64,000 bases of DNA from Mycobacterium sp. HUMS_12744610. GTDB lineage: Bacteria; Actinomycetota; Actinomycetes; Mycobacteriales; Mycobacteriaceae. The stretch is from assembly GCF_041206865.1 (NCBI RefSeq), contig NZ_JBGEDP010000001.1:1984001-2048000 (forward strand). Reading direction: 5' to 3'. The translations under genes and the position numbers were made by a program. The notes beneath the pieces are model-generated. The model was given only the letters and a program-made list of their open reading frames with translations, was not told where the DNA came from and ran no database searches. Positions 8,422-16,358 of this stretch are shown in pieces (positions within the stretch are counted from its first letter, which is position 1; each line of letters opens with the position of its first letter).

Positions 8422-9446
8422 GCGGGCACTTCGTAGAACTGGGTGGCCCATTTACGCAGCGCCATATAGCCTTTCGCGTCCACCTTGGACAGTGGCGGAT
8501 TTTCCACGTACCTCTGGTAGCGCCAGATCTGCAGATCGTCGAAGACCGTGGACAGGAACTGCTCCTCGATCAGTTCGCGTAACCTGCCCTCCGGCACGTC
8601 GGCGGTGTCGCCGGGGATCCGCGGCCACCAGATCGAGTAGAACAGGTCCGAACACCCGTCGTCGACCGGTGTGCAGGTGAAGATCAGCCGATGGTTCTGC
8701 GCGCCCTCGAACACGCTGATCGCCCCGCCGAGCCCGAACAGGTGGCTGTGGAACCGCAGCGCGAGGTCCTCGGGGTCGTCGCTGCGCGCGTCCGGCCACC
8801 CGGCGACGAAATGCCATTCGTGGTCGACGATCCGCCAGTCCAGCACCCGCGGCGTCACCGTGGCGTGGTGCACGTATTCGAAATGGGCGCTATCGGGGGC
8901 GTTCTCCGCCACGATCTGCGGATGTACCGGTTCCCGCTCGGTGCGCCGCGAGAACTCCGGATAGGCCCGGTAATAGGCCGCCGGATCGGTCTCGAACTGC
9001 GGGAACTTCCGGAAGATGTCGGGCATCTCCCACTGCGGTTCCTTGCCGTCGGGCTGGTGCCAGACGAAGACGCAGTCGTACTGCTCCCGCACGGGGTACA
9101 CCCGCAGCCGCAGCGCGCGGTTGGGCCGGTCCGGCTGGTGGGGGATGTGGCGGTTGGTGCCGTCCGGGCCCCAGCGCCAGCCGTGGAAGGGGCACTGGAC
9201 GCAGTCGCCGACCACCGTGCCGCCGTGCCCGAGGTGCGCGCCCAGGTGTTTGCAGTGCGCTTCCAGGACGTGCAACTCGCCGGTCTGGTCGCGGTAGGCG
9301 ACCAGGTCCTCGCCGAAGTAGTGCAGCGGCCGGACCTCGCCGACGGGGAACTCGGGGGACCAACCGACCATGAACCACCCGGTGACCTTCCAGGTGAAGG
9401 GGACTTCCACGCCGGGGCCTCCCGCGGTCGTTGCTACTAAATTCAT
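8418..9446 (-). CDS. Rieske 2Fe-2S ring oxygenase, KshA-like
   Basis: A ~342-residue oxygenase subunit expected to hydroxylate a ring substrate using a partner reductase not seen in this window. The Rieske cluster ligands are CKH and CPFH (within AHCKHLGAHLG and QCPFHGWRWG), and the mononuclear iron site is N-x2-D-x2-H-x4-H (NAPDSAHFEYVH). Length and layout fit 3-ketosteroid 9-alpha-hydroxylase (KshA) relatives. I start at ATG 9446; the frame is open further upstream. The operator-like sequence 9435-9453 covers this start, so a repressor there would block both this operon and the divergent monooxygenase gene. Confidence 0.88.
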   Translation of the reverse strand: MNLVATTAGGPGVEVPFTWKVTGWFMVGWSPEFPVGEVRPLHYFGEDLVAYRDQTGELHVLEAHCKHLGAHLGHGGTVVGDCVQCPFHGWRWGPDGTNRHIPHQPDRPNRALRLRVYPVREQYDCVFVWHQPDGKEPQWEMPDIFRKFPQFETDPAAYYRAYPEFSRRTEREPVHPQIVAENAPDSAHFEYVHHATVTPRVLDWRIVDHEWHFVAGWPDARSDDPEDLALRFHSHLFGLGGAISVFEGAQNHRLIFTCTPVDDGCSDLFYSIWWPRIPGDTADVPEGRLRELIEEQFLSTVFDDLQIWRYQRYVENPPLSKVDAKGYMALRKWATQFYEVPA

Positions 9447-9453
9447 TACAGTA
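9435..9453. promoter_or_regulatory. Operator-like 19-mer in the divergent Rieske/monooxygenase promoter
   Basis: TACTAAATTCATTACAGTA matches the perfect palindrome at 5248-5266 in 15 of 19 positions, with the right half ATTACAGTA identical. It overlaps the predicted start of the Rieske gene and is 41 bases upstream of the monooxygenase ATG at 9495. On the minus strand TATACT, a fair mycobacterial -10 element, overlaps its edge. Confidence 0.65.
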
Positions 9454-9494
9454 TAGATTTCAGCAGTCCGGCCCCGTGCACGGCAAGGAGCGAA

Positions 9495-11120
9495 ATGTCG
9501 CAAGCGGCTGATCGGCACTTCGAAGCCCTCGTGATCGGTGCGGGGTTTTCCGGGCTATACATGCTGCATCGGCTGCGCGAGCTCGGTGTCTGCACGCGGG
9601 TGCTGGAGAGGGCCGAAAACGTCGGTGGCACCTGGCTGTTCAACCGTTACCCCGGGGCGCGGTGCGACATCGAGAGCATCGAGTATTCCTACAGCTTCTC
9701 CGAAGAGATTCAGCAGGACTGGGTCTGGACGGAGTCGATGCCGGCCCAGCCCGAGATCGAGGCCTACCTGAACTTCGTCGCCGACCGGCTCGATCTGCGC
9801 CGCGACATCCAGTTTCGCACCGAGGTCGTCGCGATGGCGTTCGACGAGGGCGCCGGCGTCTGGACGGTGCGGACCGCGGCCGGCGAGACCTTCCGGGCCC
9901 TGTACGTCATCGCCGCCACGGGCATCCTGTCGGTGCCGCTGGAACCGGACATCCCGGGAACGACCGCCTTCGCCGAGACATCCCTGTTCACCAGCCGCTG
10001 GCCCCGGGAGGGCTGCGCTCTGGCCGGGAAACGGGTCGGCGTCATCGGGACCGGGTCGACCGGCGTGCAGCTCATCGCCGTGGTCGCGCAGGAAGCCGCG
10101 CGGCTCTTCGTCTTCCAGCGCTCGCCGGCCTACACCCTGCCGTGGCGGGTGCGCCGATTCGAGCCCGGTGAGCTGGACGAGCTGAAGGCCCGCTACGACG
10201 AGATCCGGGCGGCCCAGCGCGCGCACCCGATCGGCGCTGCACGGCTGAGCGCGTTCTCGGTGCTGCTCGACATGCTCGGCAGGCCGCCGCTGAAATCGGC
10301 CCCGCGCGACGAGCAGCTGCGCGCCGTCGAGGAGGGCGGCGTCATGGGGGCGCTGAACTGGGGCGACGTGTTCTTCGACATCGACGCCAACCGGATGGCC
10401 GCCAAGCTGTACGGCGAGGCGGTGGCCCGGATCGTCGAGGACCCCGACACCGCCGCCGCGCTGGTGCCCGACCACCCGTTCGCCTGCAAGCGCCCGATCA
10501 TCGACTACGGCTACTACGAGACGTTCAACCGCGACAACGTCACCCTGGTCGACCTGCGCAGAGAGCCGATCCGCGAGGTGACGGCGAGCGGCATCCGCAC
10601 CGAGCGCGACGAGTACGCGCTGGACGCCATCGTCTACGCCACCGGCTTCGACGCGATGACGGGCGCGCTCAGCCGCATCGACGTGCGGGGCCGCGACGGG
10701 ATGTCGCTCGCCGGCTTCTGGGCCGGGGAGGGACCATTGTGCTACCTCGGGTTGGCGGTCGCCGGCTTTCCCAACCTGTTCATGGTGCAGGGCCCGGGCA
10801 GTCCGAGTGCGACCACGAACTTCGTCGCCGCGATGGAACAGCACGTGGAGTGGATCGGTGACTGCATCGCGTACCTGCGTGCCAACGGGATCCGCACCAT
10901 CGAGGCGCTGGCGTCCGCCCAGCGGGGATGGATCGAGCACGCCACCGCGCTGGTGGCCCCGACCGTGCTGGTCCACCCGAGCTGCAACTCCTGGTACAAC
11001 GGCGGCAACGTGCCCGGCAAGAAGCGGATGTACATGGGCTACACCGGCGGAATCCCCGAATACCGGCGGCGCTGCGACGAGATCGCCGCGGCCGGGTACA
11101 CCGGGTTCGAGCTGGCTTAG
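9495..11120 (+). CDS. FAD-dependent monooxygenase, Baeyer-Villiger type (atypical fingerprint)
   Basis: A 541-residue flavoprotein with two Rossmann motifs, GAGFSG (15-20) for FAD and GTGSTG (185-190) for NADPH, and the GGTWLFNRYPGARCD segment typical of Baeyer-Villiger monooxygenases. These would insert oxygen next to a ketone to give an ester or lactone. The fingerprint FxGxxxHxxxWP reads FAETSLFTSRWP (159-170): Gly is Glu and the key His is Phe. Activity may therefore be altered, for example to N-oxidation, uncoupled oxidase or another oxygenation. It starts the operon with an alpha/beta hydrolase, a SnoaL protein and an F420-type enzyme, an order that suits lactone formation followed by hydrolysis. 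Confidence 0.88.
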   Translation: MSQAADRHFEALVIGAGFSGLYMLHRLRELGVCTRVLERAENVGGTWLFNRYPGARCDIESIEYSYSFSEEIQQDWVWTESMPAQPEIEAYLNFVADRLDLRRDIQFRTEVVAMAFDEGAGVWTVRTAAGETFRALYVIAATGILSVPLEPDIPGTTAFAETSLFTSRWPREGCALAGKRVGVIGTGSTGVQLIAVVAQEAARLFVFQRSPAYTLPWRVRRFEPGELDELKARYDEIRAAQRAHPIGAARLSAFSVLLDMLGRPPLKSAPRDEQLRAVEEGGVMGALNWGDVFFDIDANRMAAKLYGEAVARIVEDPDTAAALVPDHPFACKRPIIDYGYYETFNRDNVTLVDLRREPIREVTASGIRTERDEYALDAIVYATGFDAMTGALSRIDVRGRDGMSLAGFWAGEGPLCYLGLAVAGFPNLFMVQGPGSPSATTNFVAAMEQHVEWIGDCIAYLRANGIRTIEALASAQRGWIEHATALVAPTVLVHPSCNSWYNGGNVPGKKRMYMGYTGGIPEYRRRCDEIAAAGYTGFELA

Positions 11121-11139
11121 CTGGTTTAGGGTGAGCGTC

Positions 11140-12261
11140 ATGTCCTGGGTGAGCAGGGTTCCCGACGTCGCGCGTGAGTTGGCGATGGTGCTGCCGCGGA
11201 CGGTGACGGGCCTGCACGAATCGACCGCGTGGAACCCGGTGTCGCCGCGCGGTGTTCGCCAGTTCGGCGAGGTCATGCTGGACGAGTTTGCGCTGAGCGC
11301 TTTTTCACTGCTGGGCGGCACCCCGGTGGCCATGCGGCCGCTGACCGCGTGCACCGCCGCGGCCGCGGAACTGTCCGCGCTCGGCATCGACGGCGCGCAC
11401 GCCGACCCGAAACCCTTGCGGCCGAACTCGACACAGCGACGCAGGGTGGCGGGCCTGGCGTTCGAGCGGATCACTTTCGAGCACGATCCGGCGCTGCCGG
11501 CGGCGCTGGAGGCCGACGGCCTGGGCGGCCCGGCCGCAGCGGTCGTGCACGTGTGCCGGCACCGCGACGGCCCGAGGCCATGGCTCGTCTGGGTGCACGG
11601 CGCCGGTCAGGGCGGCACCGAAGACCTGTTGCTGACCCGCGTCGGCCGCATCCATCGCGAGCTCGGGTTCAACGTCGCCCTGCCGGTGCAGCCCGGCCAC
11701 GGGTGCCGGCGCCGCGAGTGGCCGTCGTACCCGGACATGGATCCGCTGGGCAATGTCGCGGGCATGATGCGGGCCGTGTCGGAGGTGCGCGCCGTCGTGC
11801 GATGGGCGCAGCCGCAGGCCACTGCCGTTGTCGTAGCGGGGATTTCGATGGGCAGCCCGGTGGCGGCGCTGGTCTCCCACCTCGAGCGGGAGGTCGACGC
11901 GGTCGCGCTGTACACCCCGATCCTCGGCCTGAACGCGATGATCGCCCGTCACCTGGGGCGCTGGGGGGCCTCCCGCGGCGGATTCCGCGAACTGCTGGGT
12001 TCGCCCGAGGTGGCGCAGCTGACCTCGGTGATCGACCCGCTCAGGACCGAGCCGGCGCCCCCGCCGCATCGCCGGCTCATCGTCGGGGCCTGGCACGACC
12101 GGATGGCAATGCGCGAGCCCGCCACCGCTCTGCAGCAGCGCTGGGGCGGGAAGTTGCACTGGTACGACGGCAGCCACGTCGGCCACGTCTTCTCGCGGCG
12201 GGTGCAGCGGGTCACCGAGGGATTCCTGCGCGAAGTGGCCGGCGAATCGGTGTCCGGGTGA
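11140..12261 (+). CDS. Alpha/beta hydrolase
   Basis: A 373-residue serine hydrolase. The oxyanion-hole segment is LVWVHGAGQGG, the nucleophile elbow is GISMGS, and plausible acid and base residues lie in GAWHDRM and DGSHVGHVF near the C-terminus. The first ~140 residues before the core are not recognised. The start ATG 11140 follows the monooxygenase stop by 19 bases; the frame is open upstream, so GTG 11131 is possible. As the second gene behind a Baeyer-Villiger-type enzyme, it may open a lactone or split an ester. Its TGA overlaps the next ATG (TGATG). Confidence 0.82.
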   Translation: MSWVSRVPDVARELAMVLPRTVTGLHESTAWNPVSPRGVRQFGEVMLDEFALSAFSLLGGTPVAMRPLTACTAAAAELSALGIDGAHADPKPLRPNSTQRRRVAGLAFERITFEHDPALPAALEADGLGGPAAAVVHVCRHRDGPRPWLVWVHGAGQGGTEDLLLTRVGRIHRELGFNVALPVQPGHGCRRREWPSYPDMDPLGNVAGMMRAVSEVRAVVRWAQPQATAVVVAGISMGSPVAALVSHLEREVDAVALYTPILGLNAMIARHLGRWGASRGGFRELLGSPEVAQLTSVIDPLRTEPAPPPHRRLIVGAWHDRMAMREPATALQQRWGGKLHWYDGSHVGHVFSRRVQRVTEGFLREVAGESVSG

Positions 12262-12635
12262 TGACGTCGCCGCGCACGGCCCGCGAAGTGGTCGAACTCT
12301 ACAACCTCGTGGTCTGGAACGAACGCGACCTCGAATTGGCCGGGGAGCTGTTGGGCGAGAACGTCGTTCGCCACGAGGTCGGCCGGACGCACACGCTGAC
12401 CCACGCCCAGGCGGTCCAGCGCGTCGCGGACATGTGGGCATCGGTCGATTCGTTGCGCTTCGACCTGAACCTCGTCGTCGACGACGGTCGGCATGTCGCG
12501 ATCCTGTACGACACGGCCATCACCACCAAAGACGGCACGGAAACCACCATCGCGAGCATCGAGGTGTTCCGCGTCGTCGACGGCAGGATCACCGAGGTCT
12601 GGAACTGCGGCTACCAGCAAGGGGTTTGGACATGA
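12261..12635 (+). CDS. SnoaL-like (NTF2-fold) protein
   Basis: A 124-residue protein with the NTF2/SnoaL cone fold. It begins with a helix containing VVELYNLVVWNERDLELAGE, followed by strands HEVGRTHTLTHAQAVQRV and a terminal EVFRVVDGRITEVWNCGYQQ, typical of polyketide-cyclase/limonene-epoxide-hydrolase relatives. Such proteins can be hydrolases, isomerases, hydratases or binding proteins; no certain catalytic pair can be assigned here. Translationally coupled on both sides (TGATG before it, ATGA after it), so it works in the same pathway as the monooxygenase and hydrolase. Confidence 0.8.
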   Translation: MTSPRTAREVVELYNLVVWNERDLELAGELLGENVVRHEVGRTHTLTHAQAVQRVADMWASVDSLRFDLNLVVDDGRHVAILYDTAITTKDGTETTIASIEVFRVVDGRITEVWNCGYQQGVWT

Positions 12636-13681
12636 GCACCGATCGCACGCTCGACGAATTGGGCTACTACCTGCTGGCCGGGGCCGGTGGTGAGGGGCCG
12701 GCCACTCTGATGGACGAGGCGCGCCGCGGCGAGGAGCTGGGCCTCGGGACCGCGTTCATCTCCGAGCGCTGGAACGTCAAGGAGGCGTCTTCGCTCGTAG
12801 GGGCCGCGTGCGCGGTGACTGGCCGCATGCAGATCGCCACCGCGGCAACCAATCACAACACCCGCCATCCGTTGATCATCGGGTCGTGGGCGACCACGAT
12901 GCACCGGCTCTCCGGGGGCCGGTTCACCCTGGGCATCGGCCGGGGCATCGCGGCGATCTACGGGGCGTTCGGCATCCCGGCGGTCACGACCGCGCAGATG
13001 GAGGACTTCGCCCACGTCATGCGCCGGCTGTGGCACGGCGAGCTGATCGTCAACCACGACGGCCCGCTGGGCAACTACCCGATCCTGTTCCTCGACCCGG
13101 ACTTCAACGAGGACATCCGCCTGGCGCTGGTCGCCTTCGGGCCCAACACGCTCGCGCTGGGCGGCCGCGCGTTCGACGACGTCATCCTGCACACCTACTT
13201 CACCCCGGAGACGTTGCAGCGGTGCGTCAAGACCGTCAAGACCGCCGCGGAGCGGGCGGGCCGCGACCCCGATGCCGTGCGGGTCTGGTCGTGCTTCGCC
13301 ACGGTCGGCGACCACCTGCCCGAACCGTTGCGACTGAAGAAGACCGTCGCGCGGCTGGCCACCTACCTGCAGGGCTACGGTGATCTGCTGGTGCGGACCA
13401 ACGACTGGGATCCCGCTGTGCTGCAACGGTTCCGGGAGGACCCGGTGGTGGCTTCGATCGCCGGCGGGATCGACCACAAGGCCACCGCCGAGCAGATCGA
13501 GCACATCGCGACACTGGTCCCCGACGAATGGCTGGAACCGTCGGCGACCGGCTCGGCCGCCCAGTGCGTGCAGCGCATCCGCGCCGAATTCGACTACGGC
13601 GTCGACGCGGTGATCCTGCACGGCGCCACCCCCGACGAGCTGCAGCCCGTCGTCACGGAGTACCGCGCGGCCACCGAATAG
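12632..13681 (+). CDS. LLM-class F420-dependent oxidoreductase
   Basis: A 349-residue luciferase-like monooxygenase-fold enzyme, of the mycobacterial type expected to use coenzyme F420. It shows the TIM-barrel start ELGYYLLAGAGG, the AFISERWNVKE helix, ATAATNHNTRHP and the RFTLGIGRGIAAIYGAFG segment that packs against the deazaflavin. The family resembles TIGR03857; I recall this from motifs and have not searched. It is the fourth gene of the monooxygenase operon, overlapping the SnoaL stop as ATGA. It probably reduces or oxidises an intermediate of the same pathway; direction and substrate are unknown. Confidence 0.85.
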   Translation: MSTDRTLDELGYYLLAGAGGEGPATLMDEARRGEELGLGTAFISERWNVKEASSLVGAACAVTGRMQIATAATNHNTRHPLIIGSWATTMHRLSGGRFTLGIGRGIAAIYGAFGIPAVTTAQMEDFAHVMRRLWHGELIVNHDGPLGNYPILFLDPDFNEDIRLALVAFGPNTLALGGRAFDDVILHTYFTPETLQRCVKTVKTAAERAGRDPDAVRVWSCFATVGDHLPEPLRLKKTVARLATYLQGYGDLLVRTNDWDPAVLQRFREDPVVASIAGGIDHKATAEQIEHIATLVPDEWLEPSATGSAAQCVQRIRAEFDYGVDAVILHGATPDELQPVVTEYRAATE

Positions 13682-13682
13682 G

Positions 13683-13744
13683 CGCGAGCGTGCGCAGTTG
13701 TTCCCCCGTAACGGCGTGTCGCCGTACAAACACGCACGCTCGCG
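13683..13744. repeat. Intergenic inverted repeat between convergent genes
   Basis: Outer arms CGCGAGCGTGCG (13683-13694) and the complementary CGCACGCTCGCG at the right end, extended with three mismatches to ~19 bases, enclose an inner perfect 6-bp hairpin ACGGCG/CGCCGT (13711-13716, 13720-13725). It lies directly after the stop of the F420-type gene and before the stop of the convergent carboxyltransferase gene. Position and outline match the repeat at 1523-1582. Confidence 0.7.
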
Positions 13745-13754
13745 GTCGGTGCGC

Positions 13755-15251
13755 TCAGGGCAGGATGGCGGTGCGCGACACCGGTTCGGCGGCGGCCTGC
13801 CGGCTCGAGATGCCGCGCTGCAGGGCGGCGAGCAGGGCGTCGCGGGTCTCGCGGGGGTCGATGAGCTCGTCGAATCCCATGTGTTCGGCCGACCGGTAGG
13901 ACGCCTGCAGTTCGGCGTCGCGCAGCTGCGCCGTCAGGTCCTCCCCGGCGTGCGAGGCCCTGCTCAGCGCCGCCGCGCTCATCGCGCCCATGGTCGCGCC
14001 GGGGTAGGCGAAGGTCGCCGACTGGTGGTCGAAGCCCAGCAGCGACATCACCATCGAGCCGAAGCCGTAGGCCTTGCGCAGCGTCAGGTGCAGCTTGACC
14101 GTGGTGGCCGCGGTCTGGGCGGCGAACATCCGCCCGCCGGCGCGCAGCACGCCGCTGCGCTCCGACCGGCTGCCGGGCAGCATCCCCGGGTTGTCGGCGA
14201 GGAACACGATCGGCAGGTGGAACGAATCGGCGACCATGATGAAGTGGGCCGCCTTGTCCGCGGCGTCGGCGTCGATGGAACCGGCCAGCACCTGCGGCTG
14301 GTTGGCCACCACCGCGACCGGGTGGCCGCCGAGGTGGGCCAGCGCGCAGATGACCGCCCTGCCGAACTGGGGCTGCACCTCGAACCAGTCCGGTGAGTCG
14401 AATACCACGTCGAGGACCGCGCGCATGTCGTAGACGCGGCGGTTGTCGCGGGAGACGATGTCGAGCAACTCCGGGGTTTGCCGCGGGCCGCCGGTCTCGG
14501 ACGGGGGCAGCGCCGCCGGGTAGGACCATGCGCTCGGCGGGAAGTACGACAGGTAGCGGCGGATGTCGTCGAGCACGTCTTCGTCGGCCTCAGCGACGTT
14601 GTGGATCACCCCGCTCGGCAGGGCGACGTCCGGCCCGCCGAGATCCTCTTTCGAAATGTCTTCGCCGGTGGACTCTTTGACCACGGGTGGCCCGGCGGTG
14701 AAGATCGCGCCCTGCCGGCTCATGATCCGGAAGTCGCACACCGGCGCCACCAGGGCGCCGTGGCCGGCCGAGGGGCCGAGCACCGCGGCGACGGTCGGGA
14801 CGCGCCCCGAGCACTGCGCCTGGGCGAGCAGGTCGGTCGGGGTGCGCCCGTAGTGCCCGCCGGTGGGGCGAAAGCCGGCGCCCTCGAGCAGCATGACGAG
14901 CGGGACCTTGTCGCGCAGCGCCAGCTCGGCGATGCGGTAGCGCTTGGAGTTGCCGCCCGGTCCGATGGTGCCAGCCATGCTGGTGAAGTCCTCGGCGCCC
15001 AGCATCACCGGCGAGCCGTTGATCGATCCAGAGCCGACGACGATGCCGTCGGCGGCGATCTCGCCGCCGACCAGGGTGCCGAATTCGCGGAAGGTCCCGG
15101 GATCGAGCAGCCGCTCGATCCGGGCGCGCGCGTCGAGCTTGCCCTTGCCGCGGTGCTTGTCGAGCCGCTCCGGCCCGCCCATGGCCCACGCGTGCCGACG
15201 GCGACGATCGAGGTCCTCGAGCGTCTCCTCCCAATCCCGGGCTTTTGTCAT
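13755..15251 (-). CDS. Acyl-CoA carboxylase, carboxyltransferase (beta) subunit
   Basis: A 498-residue AccD-type carboxyltransferase that would pass a carboxyl group from biotin to an acyl-CoA. Two crotonase-fold halves are visible. The N-terminal half carries AEDFTSMAGTIGPGGN and LLEGAGFRPTGG; the C-terminal half carries IVFLADNPGMLPGSRSERSG and the AYPGATMGAMSA oxyanion region. It is of family length but has no biotin carboxylase or biotin carrier gene beside it, so it must borrow an AccA3-like partner encoded elsewhere. It is divergent from the F420-type/P450 operon and shares its operator region. In leucine or isoprenoid degradation such subunits carboxylate branched enoyl-CoAs; that role is only possible here. 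Confidence 0.87.
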   Translation of the reverse strand: MTKARDWEETLEDLDRRRRHAWAMGGPERLDKHRGKGKLDARARIERLLDPGTFREFGTLVGGEIAADGIVVGSGSINGSPVMLGAEDFTSMAGTIGPGGNSKRYRIAELALRDKVPLVMLLEGAGFRPTGGHYGRTPTDLLAQAQCSGRVPTVAAVLGPSAGHGALVAPVCDFRIMSRQGAIFTAGPPVVKESTGEDISKEDLGGPDVALPSGVIHNVAEADEDVLDDIRRYLSYFPPSAWSYPAALPPSETGGPRQTPELLDIVSRDNRRVYDMRAVLDVVFDSPDWFEVQPQFGRAVICALAHLGGHPVAVVANQPQVLAGSIDADAADKAAHFIMVADSFHLPIVFLADNPGMLPGSRSERSGVLRAGGRMFAAQTAATTVKLHLTLRKAYGFGSMVMSLLGFDHQSATFAYPGATMGAMSAAALSRASHAGEDLTAQLRDAELQASYRSAEHMGFDELIDPRETRDALLAALQRGISSRQAAAEPVSRTAILP

Positions 15252-15305
15252 GCCTATGTCCTACCTCACGGGAGATTCGTGCGCAGCCAGACCAGCAGGG
15301 TCACA

Positions 15306-15324
15306 TACTGGATTGCTTACTGTA
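15306..15324. promoter_or_regulatory. Operator-like 19-mer in the carboxyltransferase/F420-enzyme promoter
   Basis: TACTGGATTGCTTACTGTA matches the palindrome at 5248-5266 in 13 of 19 positions, keeping TACTG on the left and TTAC-GTA on the right. It ends 11 bases before the ATG at 15336, and the divergent carboxyltransferase gene starts at 15251. A repressor bound here could control both directions. Confidence 0.55.
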
Positions 15325-15335
15325 AAGTCACCGGC

Positions 15336-16358
15336 ATGGCCAGCAGCCCCCGCCTCAAGATCGACGGGGGCATCCCCAATCGCCTCGATCAGGCCGCCGC
15401 TGCGGCCGGTGACCTCGAGCGCCAGGGGTATGACGGCGGCTGGACCGCCGAAACCAGCCACGACCCGTTCCTGCCGCTGTTGCTGGCCGCCGAGCACACC
15501 TCGCAGATCGAACTGGGCACCAACATCGCGGTCGCCTTCGCGCGCAACCCGATGATCGTCGCCAACACCGGCTGGGACCTGCAGGCGTACGCGAAAGGGC
15601 GCTTCCTGCTCGGCCTGGGCACCCAGATCCGGCCGCACATCGAGAAGCGGTTCAGCATGCCGTGGAGCCATCCCGCGCCCCGGATGCGCGAGTTCGTCTC
15701 GGCGCTGCAGGCGATCTGGGCCGCGTGGCGCGACGGCACCAAGCTGTCGTTCGAGGGCGACTTCTACACCCACAAGATCATGACCCCGATGTTCACCCCG
15801 GAGCCGCAACCCCACCCCGCGCCCAAGGTCTTCCTCGCCGCCGTCGGCACCGCGATGACCGAGGTGTGCGGCGAGGTCGCCGACGGCCACCTCGGTCACC
15901 CGATGGTGTCGAAGCGCTACCTCGACGAGGTGACCCTGCCCGCGCTGGAACGCGGCATGCGGCGCCGCGGCCGCGCCCGCGACGACTTCCAGGTGTGCGC
16001 CGAGGTGATGGTGGCGACCGGTGCGGACGACGCCGAACTGGCGGCCGCCGCTGCCGCCGTGCGCAAGCAGATCGCGTTCTACGGATCGACACCGGCCTAC
16101 CGCACGGTTCTGGAGTTGCACGGCTGGGGCGATTTGCACACCGAGCTGCACCGGTTGTCGCTGGCCGGGGAGTGGGACGCCATGGCAGCGCTGATCGACG
16201 ACGAGATGCTCGCGGCGTTCGCCGTCGTCGGCGGGGCGGACACGGTCGGGACCGCGCTCCGGCGTCGCTGCGACGGTGCGGTCGACCGGGTCCTGCCGAT
16301 CTTCCCTACCGTCTCAACGACCCGTGTTGCCGCCATATTGAAGGAGTTTCGCCAATGA
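15336..16358 (+). CDS. LLM-class F420-dependent oxidoreductase
   Basis: A 340-residue luciferase-like monooxygenase-fold enzyme. Visible family segments are YDGGWTAETSHDPFLPLLLA, IELGTNIAVAFARNP and GRFLLGLGTQIRPHIEKRF, plus the APKVFLAAVG strand late in the barrel. The pattern resembles the mycobacterial TIGR03617 group, which I infer from motifs only. The start ATG 15336 is 11 bases after the operator-like site. It is followed with an ATGA overlap by a P450 gene, and then by a damaged SDR gene. Probable role: F420-linked redox step in the same lipid pathway as the operon at 9495-13681. Confidence 0.85.
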   Translation: MASSPRLKIDGGIPNRLDQAAAAAGDLERQGYDGGWTAETSHDPFLPLLLAAEHTSQIELGTNIAVAFARNPMIVANTGWDLQAYAKGRFLLGLGTQIRPHIEKRFSMPWSHPAPRMREFVSALQAIWAAWRDGTKLSFEGDFYTHKIMTPMFTPEPQPHPAPKVFLAAVGTAMTEVCGEVADGHLGHPMVSKRYLDEVTLPALERGMRRRGRARDDFQVCAEVMVATGADDAELAAAAAAVRKQIAFYGSTPAYRTVLELHGWGDLHTELHRLSLAGEWDAMAALIDDEMLAAFAVVGGADTVGTALRRRCDGAVDRVLPIFPTVSTTRVAAILKEFRQ

